From NCBI GenBank assembly GCA_027922465.2, contig BQMF02000097.1, positions 682,001 through 746,000 on the forward strand: a DNA stretch of 64,000 nucleotides, given 5' to 3'. The number at the start of each line of letters is the position of its first letter. Positions within the stretch are counted from its first letter, which is position 1. This DNA is from Turritopsis dohrnii. Its lineage: Eukaryota; Cnidaria; Hydrozoa; Anthoathecata; Oceaniidae. Shown piece by piece: positions 47,601 to 57,969 of this stretch. A program made the translations under genes and the position numbers. The notes beneath the pieces are model-generated. The model was not told the DNA's origin and made no database searches. It was given only the letters and a program-made list of their open reading frames with translations.

Positions 47601-47800
47601 GGAGCTTCGGTGCACGCGTAAGAAGTGTATGTCAGTGCTTTACCGAAGCCAGACATGTCAGCCGATATAACAGAGCAAATGTGTTTTCCGTCAAGTGGAC
47701 AATCGACTAGTCTCAGCTGAGTAGCTGACGCGACGCCTTCGTAGCATTTGAACGTTCTCTCTGCAATAAACGCGTAAAATAAAAATTCAGAACCCATTTT
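43880..47800. repeat. segmental tandem duplication of Ly6 exon triplet
   Basis: 43880-44690 and 47005-47790 are nearly identical over three exons and the introns between them, in the same orientation and about 3.1 kb apart. Runs such as CTCATTGGGCGTGTCTTGTA match almost base for base, so the duplication is much younger than the gene 1/gene 2 split. The terminal exons (41921 and 44979) are also homologous, so the duplicated block is about 2.9 kb. Confidence 0.8.
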
Positions 47801-50800
47801 GTGACTGTATCGCCATCGCAACCTTTATATTTATTTAAATATATGCAATAGATATGTCGGCACCTTGTAGGAAATTAAAATGATTAGGAATTGAGCCGTC
47901 GAACTCAACATTATAGGTGGATATTCAAAAGTGTTTTTTTTTCGAATTTGTATCTGTCAACTTTTCTGTTTTTCAAAATGGTGATCTCATAATATAATGT
48001 TGAATATTGAATAAAAGATTATAAAACGTATTGAAATACTATAATGGACTGAACAGTTTAACTTTAACCACTTTATCTTCAAAGTGATTACTAACCAAAA
48101 TGCCAAAAGTCTAAATGCAGAATTTGTAGAAAGTGCAAGTTTGTTTGTTGGCCATGGTAAATAAGGAATACAAGTTTCGCAAGATTAAGTAGCAGTTAAT
48201 AGTATCATAGTGATTCATATCAGGTAAGGAAATAGGGATACACTCGACCCTGAAAATGAAAACAATCGATTTCCTGAATTACACGATAAGTGGAATCTTT
48301 TATCACTTTTCATTTGTCATCAAATCTTGTTCTGTAAGTAGTCGTTATTTAAACATAAAATTGCTTAAAAGATAGTTAGTCTGCAGTTAGGGGTTTTGTG
48401 GTATTAAGAGCCATTGCATAGCTCCAGTAATTCCTGTGCACTTTTTAAGCCTTACATATTTTCTGTAAATAAATTGAAAAACACATTCATTTTGTGGTGT
48501 TCTTGAAGTTCAACCACCATCGATTCCAACTTTTTTATTACTTTCACATTTACTATCACATCCAGACAGAGATACAGCCTTTTATTCCACAGTTGCTATC
48601 TAAAACATGATTGGTTAGGAGAAAGCTGGTATTTTCAATTGACAATTTTTATGTTCAGTTGAGAAGAAAGTATTTCTAAAAGCGTAATGAAACATTGTAA
48701 ATAAGGGATGGAACATGTTATCTTTAACTAGTTCATGTGTTAATGAAAATTAACAAATTTCATTTCAATAGTTTAAATTCAGAATTTGAATATTCAAGAG
48801 TATGTAGGTATAAGACTGTCAACAAGACCAAAAAGGAAATCAATTTTCGTTATCATTTTCAACTATCATAAGGTTTTTTCCTGAAAGTAGCCGTTATTTT
48901 AGTAAAATCTTTGGGCTAAATTTAACCAATTATACAGTTGTTATAATTGGTTGAAATCACAAAAAAGGTTTTTCAGATTCCGCCTTAGCCAACAGTTGTT
49001 ACCTAAGCTCACTGGATAAAAAGTGGTACATTATAAAGAATTTTTTGATCGTTATCTTCGTTGCATATTTAAAGTTTTTTTTTAATTAAAAAACTATGAC
49101 GAATCTCCAGTTTTCCTGTGAACAATTTACAGAAATGTCGTTATGGCGTTAAATAGTTTCTTTTGAATATGTGTTGAAAACCTTTCATTTTGGTGTTACT
49201 TGTTTTTGACCTATTTATGAGTTTAAGAGACGAAATACCGTGGAAAAGCACTCATAATTATCTGAATGGACGACTAATATCACATGGACTAGTGCAATTT
49301 TATCGCCAAAATTGCTATATTTTATGATTTTAGATGAAAACGTTGATGTAAACTAAACGATAAACGATATGGACATAATAAAACAATGATATACCTGGTG
49401 GATTTATTCCTTTTGATGATGATGAATAGGAAGCAGTAGTTTGCACTGAAGGTAAAACCGTTCCTGTGTCAGTATTACACATGTCTGTTGAGCAACACGT
49501 TGCCTAGTACAACAATACAAATGCATTTTTATCCATTTTGATACGTTACCTTTGGTTCCATTTTGATTATAAACGATTTAATCTAGTGACAAACTACATT
49601 TGAAATTAGAAGAATCTGACAAGAACATTCATATTCGTCACGGCTAGGGTGTTTATGTGTTATTCTAACGATAATTTTGTCATTGTCATCTCAATTTAGT
49701 TAATATAAAAGCAAAACAGAAGGAAATGTGTTTTACTAACCTGACACCCTTCAATCTCAATATCAGTTATAGAAGCTTTGACCAGCTCACATGCTTTATC
49801 ACAATCTGATACGGTAAATGGACTACAGTCATGCCCTGTAATCAGAGTGGTTACACCAAATTTCTTCGCATTCATAGACACTGTTGAACATACTTTGGTA
49901 CCATTACATGACACTTTCGTTCGGTTATAAGGAGTGTTCCCTACCTGGACTCCTTGGTAGCAGATTCTTGAATCACCTAAATGCAAGAGCACTGAATTTA
50001 AAAAATGAAAATAGGAAAATAATACTTCTTTAAGTTTCTTGGCATTTCCTTTGCAGATGATAATATCTTTAGATGTTTTCACCCAATTACGTCAGGAGGG
50101 TTCGCATTTCTTCGCTATAGTAATTTAGATTTCAGGTTGGTTTCCGACACTAACTTATCTTTATTGCTTTGCCTTGCAAACTTTTAAACGAATTGGTAAT
50201 CTTTAACCTTGAAATCTCAGGATTTTTTCCTTGCAAAGACATATCATTCGGGCACTAAGACTTTACCGCTTTCTTTTCTTATTCCTATTATAAATCAGGA
50301 CGAAATTCACCCCGAAGTGAAACTTCAACTCGGTTTGATCATGTGGAAATTATCAAAGCATCATTGACATTCATGTGTTTTGTTGCTCATGCAAACTGTC
50401 ATAAAACATAATGCGTAACTTCCTTAACTAATAAAACGTTCTTGTAATTACACACAATGGTGAACTAAATTCTCTTCATTTGTCAAGCAACAGAAAAAGA
50501 AAATTAATTTTTAATTGATTCTTCGTTATACTCAATATAGATTAATGACGAACCTAGGCATTTTCCAGCTTTCTATTTAAACATGTTCTCATTTTAAGGA
50601 TCTTAATTCCTCTTACTTAGTCCACCGGAGAATTGAAATAATAAGTGAATACTACGAAATAATAAAGATGTATAATTAAGAAAACAATAGAACACATGGA
50701 AACCAGGTGAACCTGATAACATTGGATAGTGTCTAAAACAGAAATTCGAGAGAGGTATATTATACAGTTATAATATCAATTAGCGTGGATTGGGCACAGT

Positions 50801-51226
50801 GATCATGTTATTTTATATCTGATACATGAACATAACTGATGTTCTTGCAGTTATTTAGAAGAATGGTGAAAGTAAACTTAAAGGAAAATAAATATCCTTT
50901 TTATAATATTGAAGCAAGGCAAATTGTTATGCCAAATTGTGCAGTTACCACTCCCAAAACATTAAGGGTTAGCGTCAGGCAGTGCTTACTTTCAGCTGAA
51001 CATTCTTGTTTTTTAATGTTGTCGACATTGGAGTGTCTATTTGGCTGACTTACATAGCAACTTATTACCAGCCCTATAAAATTGGTCACAAAAGTGACTC
51101 AATAATAACTTTACACTGAAAAATTAAAAGGTCTTCTCATCATCAAAAACTTTGAAGAAAATGTACCATACCTTCACCAACGGCTAAGAAAACAATGAAG
51201 AGCGTATATATTAGTTGTTTACACAT
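44979..51226 (-). CDS. gene 2: secreted three-domain Ly6/uPAR-type protein
   Basis: Exons on the minus strand: 51172..51226 (signal peptide, MCKQLIYTLFIVFLAVGE), 49741..49976 (core, ICYQG to GCQ), 49395..49503 (CCSTDMCN plus Ser/Thr linker), 47513..47760 (core, FKCYEG to QNCK), 47329..47425 (CCTTDYCN), 47037..47245 (core, LQCYQG to YYCK), 44979..45056 (CCLKHGCN, then KGTEEE and stop). Total 1032 nt, 343 residues, one uninterrupted frame over seven GT/AG-bounded exons. Each domain has the Ly6 CY.G start and CC....CN end. Unlike unit 3, the last exon stops before any hydrophobic tail, so the product may be secreted rather than GPI-anchored. The relic core at 50901-51073 is skipped in this model. 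An alternative is two separate genes split in the 47.8-49.4 kb intron. Confidence 0.6.
45057..47036. other. gene 2 last intron
   Basis: No coding region or repeat recognised; AT-rich. Confidence 0.45.
47761..49394. other. gene 2 intron
   Basis: No coding region or repeat recognised. Confidence 0.4.
50901..51073 (-). pseudogene. relic Ly6 core exon
   Basis: Begins at an acceptor (exon start 51073, phase 1) with LVISCYVSQPNRHSN, then IKKQECSAESKHC, closely paralleling gene 1 exon 2 (LAITCYVGHRDGYTN ... CPVGNSHC). After TLNVLGVV it loses the remaining cysteines and hits a stop at about 50904, with no donor at the expected place. It is best read as a truncated, dead exon between gene 2's signal-peptide exon and first working core. 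Confidence 0.65.
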
Positions 51227-51239
51227 AGCGTATTTTTCT

Positions 51240-51310
51240 TGTAAATGATAATGCTCATTCATAACGAGTTGATAAGTTTGCTTAGAACGCTTATAATGTA
51301 TTGGTTTCGA
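51240..51310 (-). promoter_or_regulatory. putative core promoter of gene 2
   Basis: Sequence upstream of ATG 51226 matches the gene 1 upstream region, including ATGAGCATTATCA and AACTCGTTAT. The TATA-like box is TTATGAATGAG (51254-51265) instead of TTATAAATGAG, a change that would weaken it. Confidence 0.4.
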
Positions 51311-51700
51311 ATGTAAATAGTTACTGTTTATAATTGCAAATGGTATAATCGTTGTCGTTATCGTTATATGTCCTACTTGAATGTATTAAAGGAAGTTAAA
51401 GCACTTTTCAAGCATTAATCGAAATTCATTGAGACAACAGAACTTACGTAAAAGATATTTAAAACATTGAATTGTCTTTTATGAAAAAGTGTGCAAGAAA
51501 ATTTCTAAACGTATTATCTTAACTTAAAAAAAGTTAAGGCGGTTTCGACCGCAAAACATTTTATTTCAATCTTATGACTTGCACGGTCTTCCGCGCATTT
51601 CAACAGTCACTGACAAGAAATAGAATCCAGAAATCGCATACGACGATGGCACCGATAAACTTTATTTCAACAGTCAGTTGGTTAAGCGGAAGACTAACGA

Positions 51701-51928
51701 CTAGGAAGTCAAAAAGCAAAACCCATAGTGATTGAAATAAATTTGCCATGTTTCATTATAATAGATAACGTTTCGTTTTGTTTCGCCTATATAACAATAT
51801 CCAAAACTACATTCTCCTTCGTAAATTACACAACTTTTCTGAAGGACTCTGTCTTTCAATGGAAAAAGACTTCTGATTTTTCTTGTTTTCCAAAAAATGC
51901 GTATGTTCAGTTTGTCATGTGTTATCAA
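51701..51928 (-). pseudogene. Penelope-like element fragment (GIY-YIG)
   Basis: TRKIRSLFPLKDRVLQKSCV, IYEGECSFGYC and YIGETKRNV match the linker and GIY-YIG core of Penelope-like elements, then the similarity stops. It lies upstream of gene 2. It belongs to a different subtype from the 2487 copy (KIRSLFPLKD against CNC-type linker). Confidence 0.7.
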
Positions 51929-51929
51929 T

Positions 51930-52829
51930 TCTAAGTAATTGGTGAAGTCTTTAATTGCATCTTCATTTCAATGATTATATCTCCTTATCAGAGGTATAAT
52001 ATGATGCATAAGTGGTACTTCAAATGCCCATGTGAGTGTCATATCACAGACTTCGACACCACATCATATCGCATTGGAAAGCTCCAAGTTTTCAAGAAGG
52101 TTTTTGTTGATAAAAGCCAACTTTACTGGTAAAGACATAGAAATACGAAAAGAGTAATAATATAACAAAATTCTTTAGCTCACTTTTAGCTTTATTCAAA
52201 TTTCTATTCAATTTTCAAATAGCGAGAATCCATGCGTGTCACCTCGACTCATTGTCCTTTATGCAATGTTTATTAATTTTTAACTACGTGGTAAAATATA
52301 AAGTAAAAATCGAAAGATTTAAATCAAAAACGGTTATACTTAACAAGTTTATTTGTAAAAACAAAAATGCTATCCTAATTAGGGCTTCTAAAAGCTACTT
52401 TTTTCAGAAAATCGGAACTGAATTCGTAGTTTCGTTTTTATGTTATGGTGAAAAATATATATTTCGATTTTCACTATACATACTCTGACGTTTGTTTCAT
52501 TAGGGATTGTTCACAAATGACGTCAACCAATTTTTCAAACTTTTTCAAACTCTGTCAACCTGCGTCAACTTTGCGTTGCCCCCCTCCCCCTCAGTTGACG
52601 TCAACTCTTTTAGGAATCTTTTGATTTTACGACAAAGCAGTGAAGTGGTGATGGCAGTGATGATCTCTGTTTCATCAGAAATATGGCAGCTTGTCCGGAG
52701 AACATTGTTCTTAGTAGAAACAATTTATAATGATTTGTAAAATTTCTCATGTTCGTTCAAACGGAAATATTACATGGAATTTCTACTTCAAAACATACAT
52801 GTTCATTAGGAGAATCAAGTGTATTTGAA
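51930..52829. other. no gene; one repeat fragment
   Basis: Bases 52500-52620 start GGGATTGTTCACAAATGACG and are built of TCAAACT/GTCAACT repeats ending TGACGTCAAC; they look like a dispersed repeat end. Nothing else recognised. Confidence 0.4.
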
Positions 52830-52946
52830 TTGAATTGAATCATTTATTTAACGTTGGTTTGCCGTAGTTAAAAGAAAAATCAAATAAACTAATTTACACC
52901 AACAAAATTATAAAATTGGAACAAAAATTGTAAAAAATGAAAATGT

Positions 52947-55850
52947 TTAATTTTGGCATATTCTGCAACTGCACCGCTTACTAAGGTTCAGTTTTCTGAT
53001 AGATGATTTAAAGGAATTTACATTGTTCTCAGAATCTTTAACCCAATCCGGCAGAGAATTCCATAGTAGACTTCCACGAAATATGAAGGAGGACGTACCA
53101 AATTTTGTTGTTCTCGTAGCAGGCAGTGACAAAAGATCATTAGTGCGAAAATTATACTTAACTTGTTTAGGAATAAAAAACTCCTGCATGAAGGTAAGGC
53201 CAATATTGGCTTTGGTTTTGAAAATTTCGGTGACTAAAAATTGTAAGTGAAATTCGTGGATGCTGGAGGTTTCTGCCAGAGTGAGTAATTCTGTGTAGCT
53301 ACTTTCATAATCTAGGAGTAAAGCCCTAAGAGATCGTTTATGTATTGTTAAAATTTTAGAATATGCAGTTTTGTTGCAGAACATCCATATTACCGGGGCA
53401 TAGTTGAATTGCGATAGTATGAAGCTATTGAACAGAAGTTTCGCTTGATCTTGTCTAATGAGTTTTCTTACTCTGTAAAGGCACTTGATACCCCGATTGG
53501 CCTTTTTACACAAACTCAAAATGTGGTCATTGAAGGTGAGTTTGTTATCAATGGAGATACCAAGTAACCTTACAGATTTCGTGGATAGAATTTTGCAGTT
53601 TTCTATTTCAATAAATAGACTATCAGTGTTATCGCAACCAAGTATCATCATTTGAAATTTCGCTGGGTTTGCTAAAAGCTGGTTTGAAGTAAACCAGTCG
53701 AGTATGATAGAAAGATCACTTTTAAGTGAAGTCATAACACTATTAATAGTGTCGGCGCATTTATAAATTGTGTTATCGTCAGCGAAATTACAGAGATCTG
53801 TGTTAAAAATAAAATGAAAAATATCATTAAGAAAAATATTAAATATAAGTGGTCCTAGTATCGACCCTTGTGGTATTCCAAGTTCAATTAATAGCCATTC
53901 ACTAAGCACTTGACCAACTTTGGTACATTGGGAACGACCTGACAAATAATTTTTTATCAATTTGAGACTATCCTTCGTAAATCCATATGCGTATAACTTA
54001 GCTATTAGTAAATCATGAGGGATGCTGTCAAATGCTTTGGAAAGATCCATTAAGATAGTACCAACGACTCCTCCTGTATCAAGACATTGTTTCCAATGTG
54101 CTATAAGTCGAAAGAGTGCATGTTGGGTACTATAGTTTCGTCTAAAACCACATAAAAACGGTGAAAAAATATTTTTAAAATAGTTTGATATATGTACAGA
54201 TAAAATCTTTTCGTAAATTTTAGAAAATAAAGGTAAAATACTAATTGGCCTATAATTTTGAACAAGAGTTTTGTCCCCCTTTTTGAAGACGGGTGTGATT
54301 ACTGCTTTTTTTAATTCCTTAGGGAGAACACCCTCACAAATCGCTGCATTAATGCAATCAGTTAGAGGATAGCATATTATATCAGGGACAGCTTTAATAA
54401 CTTTGGTGGGAAATGGACCACCAATGCTTTTGCGAGTATTCAACCCCACCATAACATCATACACTTTTTCTGGCGATATATGAGGAAATGAAAAGCTGAA
54501 ACTCTCATAAAGAGATTTTACTTTTACAATACTAGGATGATCAGAATATTTTTTTATAATGGCGTCTATGTCATCAATACACATAGTGTTATCATTTTTG
54601 AAATTATTTTTTCCTATGCTTATAAAATATTCATTTAACCTTTTTGCTATCAGTTTGTCATCACAAATGAGATCATCGTTACTATCAACTAGGTTTATTT
54701 TTTCGCATTGTGGAGTTTTGTGGCTGAAAAAAGGTTTACTTTTCTTACAAAATTCTTTGGAATCACCAGAGCATGAACTAAAGTAGTATTGCTTGGCCTT
54801 TTTATTCAATTTAACTGTTAGGTTCCTCTGTTTTTTATAAAGATCTAAATCAAGATTATTTTTACTTTTGTTGTATTTGTTTTTGTAGTACGATCTTTTC
54901 ATGATTGCTTTCCGCAACTCCTTAGTCATATGTGGTTTTTGATTACCTCTAACTTTACGTTTTTTGATTGGAGCATGGCGGTCAGTTGTGATCTCCAGTA
55001 TGGAGTGGAAAGACGAAAAGTCCGGACTACAAAAAGCTTTTAAGTTATGGTGCAGATCTTGCTTAAATGCTTCAATAAAAAAATTTTTGTAACTTCTATA
55101 AATGATTTCACGTGGAGGCAATTTTGAAAAAGTAGATCTAAATATTGTATAGATAAGATGATGGTGATCACCTATTCCTGTCTCAAAAGAATTAGTTTTT
55201 TGAAAATATTTAGGGCGATTTGTCAGAATTAAATCAATGCATCTACCATCATCTGATTTAAAGCATGTTGGTGAAGTTAAAATACTGGCAAAAGAGTGTT
55301 CCACTATAAAATTTGAGATAAGAGGGGATTTTGCAGTTTCATTAAAGTCACCCTGTACAAGAATATTTTCGAACTTTCCAGAAAAAAAGTCAATTATTAA
55401 TGTAAGTGAGTCTAGGAAGTACCTGATATTTTGGTTCGGGTTTCTATAGACAAAGATGATTAGCCATTTTCTCCTTCTCAGGTTTAGTTCAATCGCGATA
55501 TACTGTATATCTTTACCAATAGCCGGACACCTCAGTTCTTTAGCAGTTAAGAAATGACGTATGTACAGTATTAGACCACCTGATTTGTTTGAAACATCAA
55601 AACGAATAGGTAATTTGAAGTTTTCCACAAAGAACTGTTCAATGCCAAATGTTTCATCGAGTTTGCTTTCTGCAATGCAAATAATATCTGTAAACGGTAG
55701 GACATATTCTTTTAATAAGTCAAGTTTCTTCCTTATTGAGTTAATATTAATGTACGAGGTTAGTACATTCTGTGGATATATTTTCTTGATTTTCTCCAGT
55801 TGGTTACAATGTTTTTCAATTGTGTTCTCTCTTCCAACTGGATAGTCCAT
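52947..55850 (-). CDS. CR1-like ORF2: APE endonuclease and reverse transcriptase
   Basis: 967 residues, start ATG 55850. An APE-type endonuclease occupies roughly residues 30-260: TSYININS (N), IAESKLDE (E), VQGDFNE (D-x-N), IDLILTNR and GIGDHHHL (D-H). The reverse transcriptase follows at about 490-760: VITPVFKKGD, NYRPISILP, MDLSKAFDS (first catalytic Asp), GIPQGSILGPLIFN and FADDNTIY (Asp-Asp). The C-terminal domain has LLWNSLPDWVKD and a final CSCRIC cysteine pair. All catalytic residues are present and the length is normal for CR1/L2 ORF2. It nicks target DNA and reverse-transcribes the element's RNA at the site. Confidence 0.92.
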   Translation of the reverse strand: MDYPVGRENTIEKHCNQLEKIKKIYPQNVLTSYININSIRKKLDLLKEYVLPFTDIICIAESKLDETFGIEQFFVENFKLPIRFDVSNKSGGLILYIRHFLTAKELRCPAIGKDIQYIAIELNLRRRKWLIIFVYRNPNQNIRYFLDSLTLIIDFFSGKFENILVQGDFNETAKSPLISNFIVEHSFASILTSPTCFKSDDGRCIDLILTNRPKYFQKTNSFETGIGDHHHLIYTIFRSTFSKLPPREIIYRSYKNFFIEAFKQDLHHNLKAFCSPDFSSFHSILEITTDRHAPIKKRKVRGNQKPHMTKELRKAIMKRSYYKNKYNKSKNNLDLDLYKKQRNLTVKLNKKAKQYYFSSCSGDSKEFCKKSKPFFSHKTPQCEKINLVDSNDDLICDDKLIAKRLNEYFISIGKNNFKNDNTMCIDDIDAIIKKYSDHPSIVKVKSLYESFSFSFPHISPEKVYDVMVGLNTRKSIGGPFPTKVIKAVPDIICYPLTDCINAAICEGVLPKELKKAVITPVFKKGDKTLVQNYRPISILPLFSKIYEKILSVHISNYFKNIFSPFLCGFRRNYSTQHALFRLIAHWKQCLDTGGVVGTILMDLSKAFDSIPHDLLIAKLYAYGFTKDSLKLIKNYLSGRSQCTKVGQVLSEWLLIELGIPQGSILGPLIFNIFLNDIFHFIFNTDLCNFADDNTIYKCADTINSVMTSLKSDLSIILDWFTSNQLLANPAKFQMMILGCDNTDSLFIEIENCKILSTKSVRLLGISIDNKLTFNDHILSLCKKANRGIKCLYRVRKLIRQDQAKLLFNSFILSQFNYAPVIWMFCNKTAYSKILTIHKRSLRALLLDYESSYTELLTLAETSSIHEFHLQFLVTEIFKTKANIGLTFMQEFFIPKQVKYNFRTNDLLSLPATRTTKFGTSSFIFRGSLLWNSLPDWVKDSENNVNSFKSSIRKLNLSKRCSCRICQN

Positions 55851-55880
55851 ACCACTATCCGTTACATCGAAGTCAGATAG

Positions 55881-57347
55881 TCAGTTGGTAATAAATTCTT
55901 TAAAATTTCGTGCTAGAATAGATGTTTCTTTTCTATTTAGGTGCAAACGACTACGATTTAAATGTGTCTGGTTCAAATTTGGGTGATCTAAGAATTGCAG
56001 GTTCTTCCGAATGCACAGGTTTCGTAGGTATTCATTCACACTCCGTGCGTCTTCTTTATAGCGATCGTTCCGTGGCGTAACACCAGAAACAACCACTTTT
56101 ATGCCACTACTCCGGAGCTGCGTATCTTCAGCTAGATTTACGATACTGCCCGCAATCTCTTCGGGGTTTTCGTTTCCTTTTAGATTATTCGTACCACAGT
56201 GAATGATTATTATATCGGGATTTAGGCTCAGAGTGGGTTTAATATAATGCTCCATGCATTTTACGGTTGCACCAGGAAAACTTTTTACAATGACTTTGTT
56301 TTGATCGTCTGTAAGGCCATATCCTTTGATTTCTTTTATTATTGAGTCTCCTAACATTGATATGACTTTTCTCTCCCCATTATTACCCTTTATGTTCTTG
56401 TTAGCCACATTCTGCGTAAGTTCATTGCTTCTGTCTCTTTGAACTTTGTTTTGGTTTTTATAATTTTCTGTCAACTTATTTTGATGTGTTGTTTTCCCAT
56501 TAGTATTGTATCGTCGGACATTATCATCATCGTTACCACCATCATCGAGGTGTTCAATTTCTTCATTGTATAAAGATGAAAAACGATTTTCAGTTGAAGT
56601 GATAGTAAATGGTTGTTTTTGTTGTACTTTCATCGATGGTTTCTTTGGGAATTGAAAATTTTGATTATATTGATGTTTGACCTTTTGATTAATTTTGTTA
56701 CTGTGTAAGGATGATTTTGTACTGTCACGGTTCAATGAATCCGTCGATAAAATATCATTTATCAGTTCACTTTTTCGTCGATTTTCTTCCTCTAAAACTT
56801 TTATTCTTATTTCCATATTACTTATTATGGACTCCAAGTTTCGACATTGACAAGAACCACGATCTTTTTCCTTTTTTTCACAAATAGTCGTGGAAATATG
56901 GTTTTTAACGTCAATCGCAGACTTTTCGAGTTCAATGTTTTTAAGTGTTACTTCCAAGAACTTTCTGTCAATGAAGGAGGTACATTCCATGGACTTTTCT
57001 TTCTTGTCATCGATATCTATGTGTATATTATCATCTTTCAGAAGGGTATCGTCATGTTTAGAAATAAAAACTGACTCACTACTCCCATCACCTTGAACAT
57101 AAATAGCTTCTTTTTCAAGCATCACATCAAATACAGATTTAAAATCCGATATATCAAGATCATACTTTTGCTTAGTAAGGTTAAATATATACTCTGTTGT
57201 TGGTCGTTTTTTCTTCACATGTCTTATATGTTCAATCGATTTAACAATTTCTAATTCAATGTCTTTTGTACAAAAAGACTCATAATCTTCAACTATGTCC
57301 GTTCCATCCGCCATCAATGACTCAAATGTCAATGTCATTTTCTTCAT
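55881..57347 (-). CDS. CR1-like ORF1 with coiled coil and SGNH esterase domain
   Basis: 488 residues. A charged N-terminal half includes a CQC pair and a coiled-coil-like stretch (ISNMEIRIKVLEEENRRKSE, about 190-210). A basic, Asn/Gln-rich linker follows. The C-terminal SGNH hydrolase fold shows ISMLGDSII (block I GDS nucleophile), SFPGATVKCME (block II G), IIHCGTNN (block III N) and SRLHLNRK (block V His; the usual Asp three residues before it is Ser or unclear). ORF1 proteins with an esterase domain are typical of CR1 and L2 elements and bind the RNA. Start chosen at ATG 57347; MADGTDIVED at about 57311 is an alternative. Confidence 0.85.
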   Translation of the reverse strand: MKKMTLTFESLMADGTDIVEDYESFCTKDIELEIVKSIEHIRHVKKKRPTTEYIFNLTKQKYDLDISDFKSVFDVMLEKEAIYVQGDGSSESVFISKHDDTLLKDDNIHIDIDDKKEKSMECTSFIDRKFLEVTLKNIELEKSAIDVKNHISTTICEKKEKDRGSCQCRNLESIISNMEIRIKVLEEENRRKSELINDILSTDSLNRDSTKSSLHSNKINQKVKHQYNQNFQFPKKPSMKVQQKQPFTITSTENRFSSLYNEEIEHLDDGGNDDDNVRRYNTNGKTTHQNKLTENYKNQNKVQRDRSNELTQNVANKNIKGNNGERKVISMLGDSIIKEIKGYGLTDDQNKVIVKSFPGATVKCMEHYIKPTLSLNPDIIIIHCGTNNLKGNENPEEIAGSIVNLAEDTQLRSSGIKVVVSGVTPRNDRYKEDARSVNEYLRNLCIRKNLQFLDHPNLNQTHLNRSRLHLNRKETSILARNFKEFITN

Positions 57348-57969
57348 TTATATCAACATCAATCTCAAAATCTTCACTATGATTTTACATATTTGCTTAG
57401 CTGATCACGAGAAAGCAATGAATACAAATATTATTCTTGTCAAATCATAAAACACAAACTTATTTTTCGTTTTGATATCATCTGAACAATTCTAATAATG
57501 CTGATAATGTTGCAGAATTGATGAAAAGACATTACCTCAGGTCCCACATTTTGAAAAATTAACAATAGATCCCGAGATCTGAATCACGACTTTTATTACG
57601 GGGAACAACAGTCTTCCATATAGAGCGCGAAATTTTAAATTTTTAAAATTCAACTTTGTGTACGGCCACCAGTAATTACAACACGGATGGTACAAAGGGA
57701 ATTTCATCGATGTTATTCTATCTCTTTTTGTATTTCTATGCTGGGACACACTGTATTGTCTTTGAATAAAATTCGAGTAATTTCAATGCAAATTTGATAG
57801 CGAACGACGACTGGAGTGACGTTTTACGTCACTCGATCACTACTTTAAGTGTATTTAAATTCGCACAGTACTCATTTTCGCGCAGACTTAAATTCGGGCA
57901 TTATAAATTCGCACACCCCAATAAGATATCTTCGTGCAGACTTAAATTCGTGCACCTTATGGAAGATAA
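57348..57969. other. no gene; CAGACTTAAATTCG repeats
   Basis: 57880-57955 contains two CAGACTTAAATTCGKGCA units 45 bp apart and related AAATTCGCACA motifs, a small repeat cluster of unknown origin. A GTGACGTTTTACGTCAC palindrome lies at 57815-57831. Upstream this may include the LINE 5' UTR. Confidence 0.45.

Larger units (their letters stand above)
52830..57347 (-). mobile_element. CR1-like non-LTR retrotransposon with both ORFs open
   Basis: Two long minus-strand ORFs separated by 30 bp, followed by a 3' UTR of about 100 bp and a short (ATTCA)n tail at about 52830-52848, as is usual for the CR1/L2 group. No frameshift or stop interrupts either ORF. The 5' UTR boundary was not fixed, so the true 5' end lies above 57347. 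Confidence 0.85.

Noticed and set aside
47501..47821. MGSEFLFYAFIAE as a signal peptide fused to the 47.7-kb Ly6 core
   Set aside because: The same stretch aligns with a pyrimidine-rich intron end in the 44.6-kb paralogue, which lacks the ATG; an acceptor at 47761 with phase-1 exon start fits better, though it is not excluded.
54559..55845. plus-strand open frames opposite the LINE
   Set aside because: Antisense shadows of the ORF2 coding sequence.
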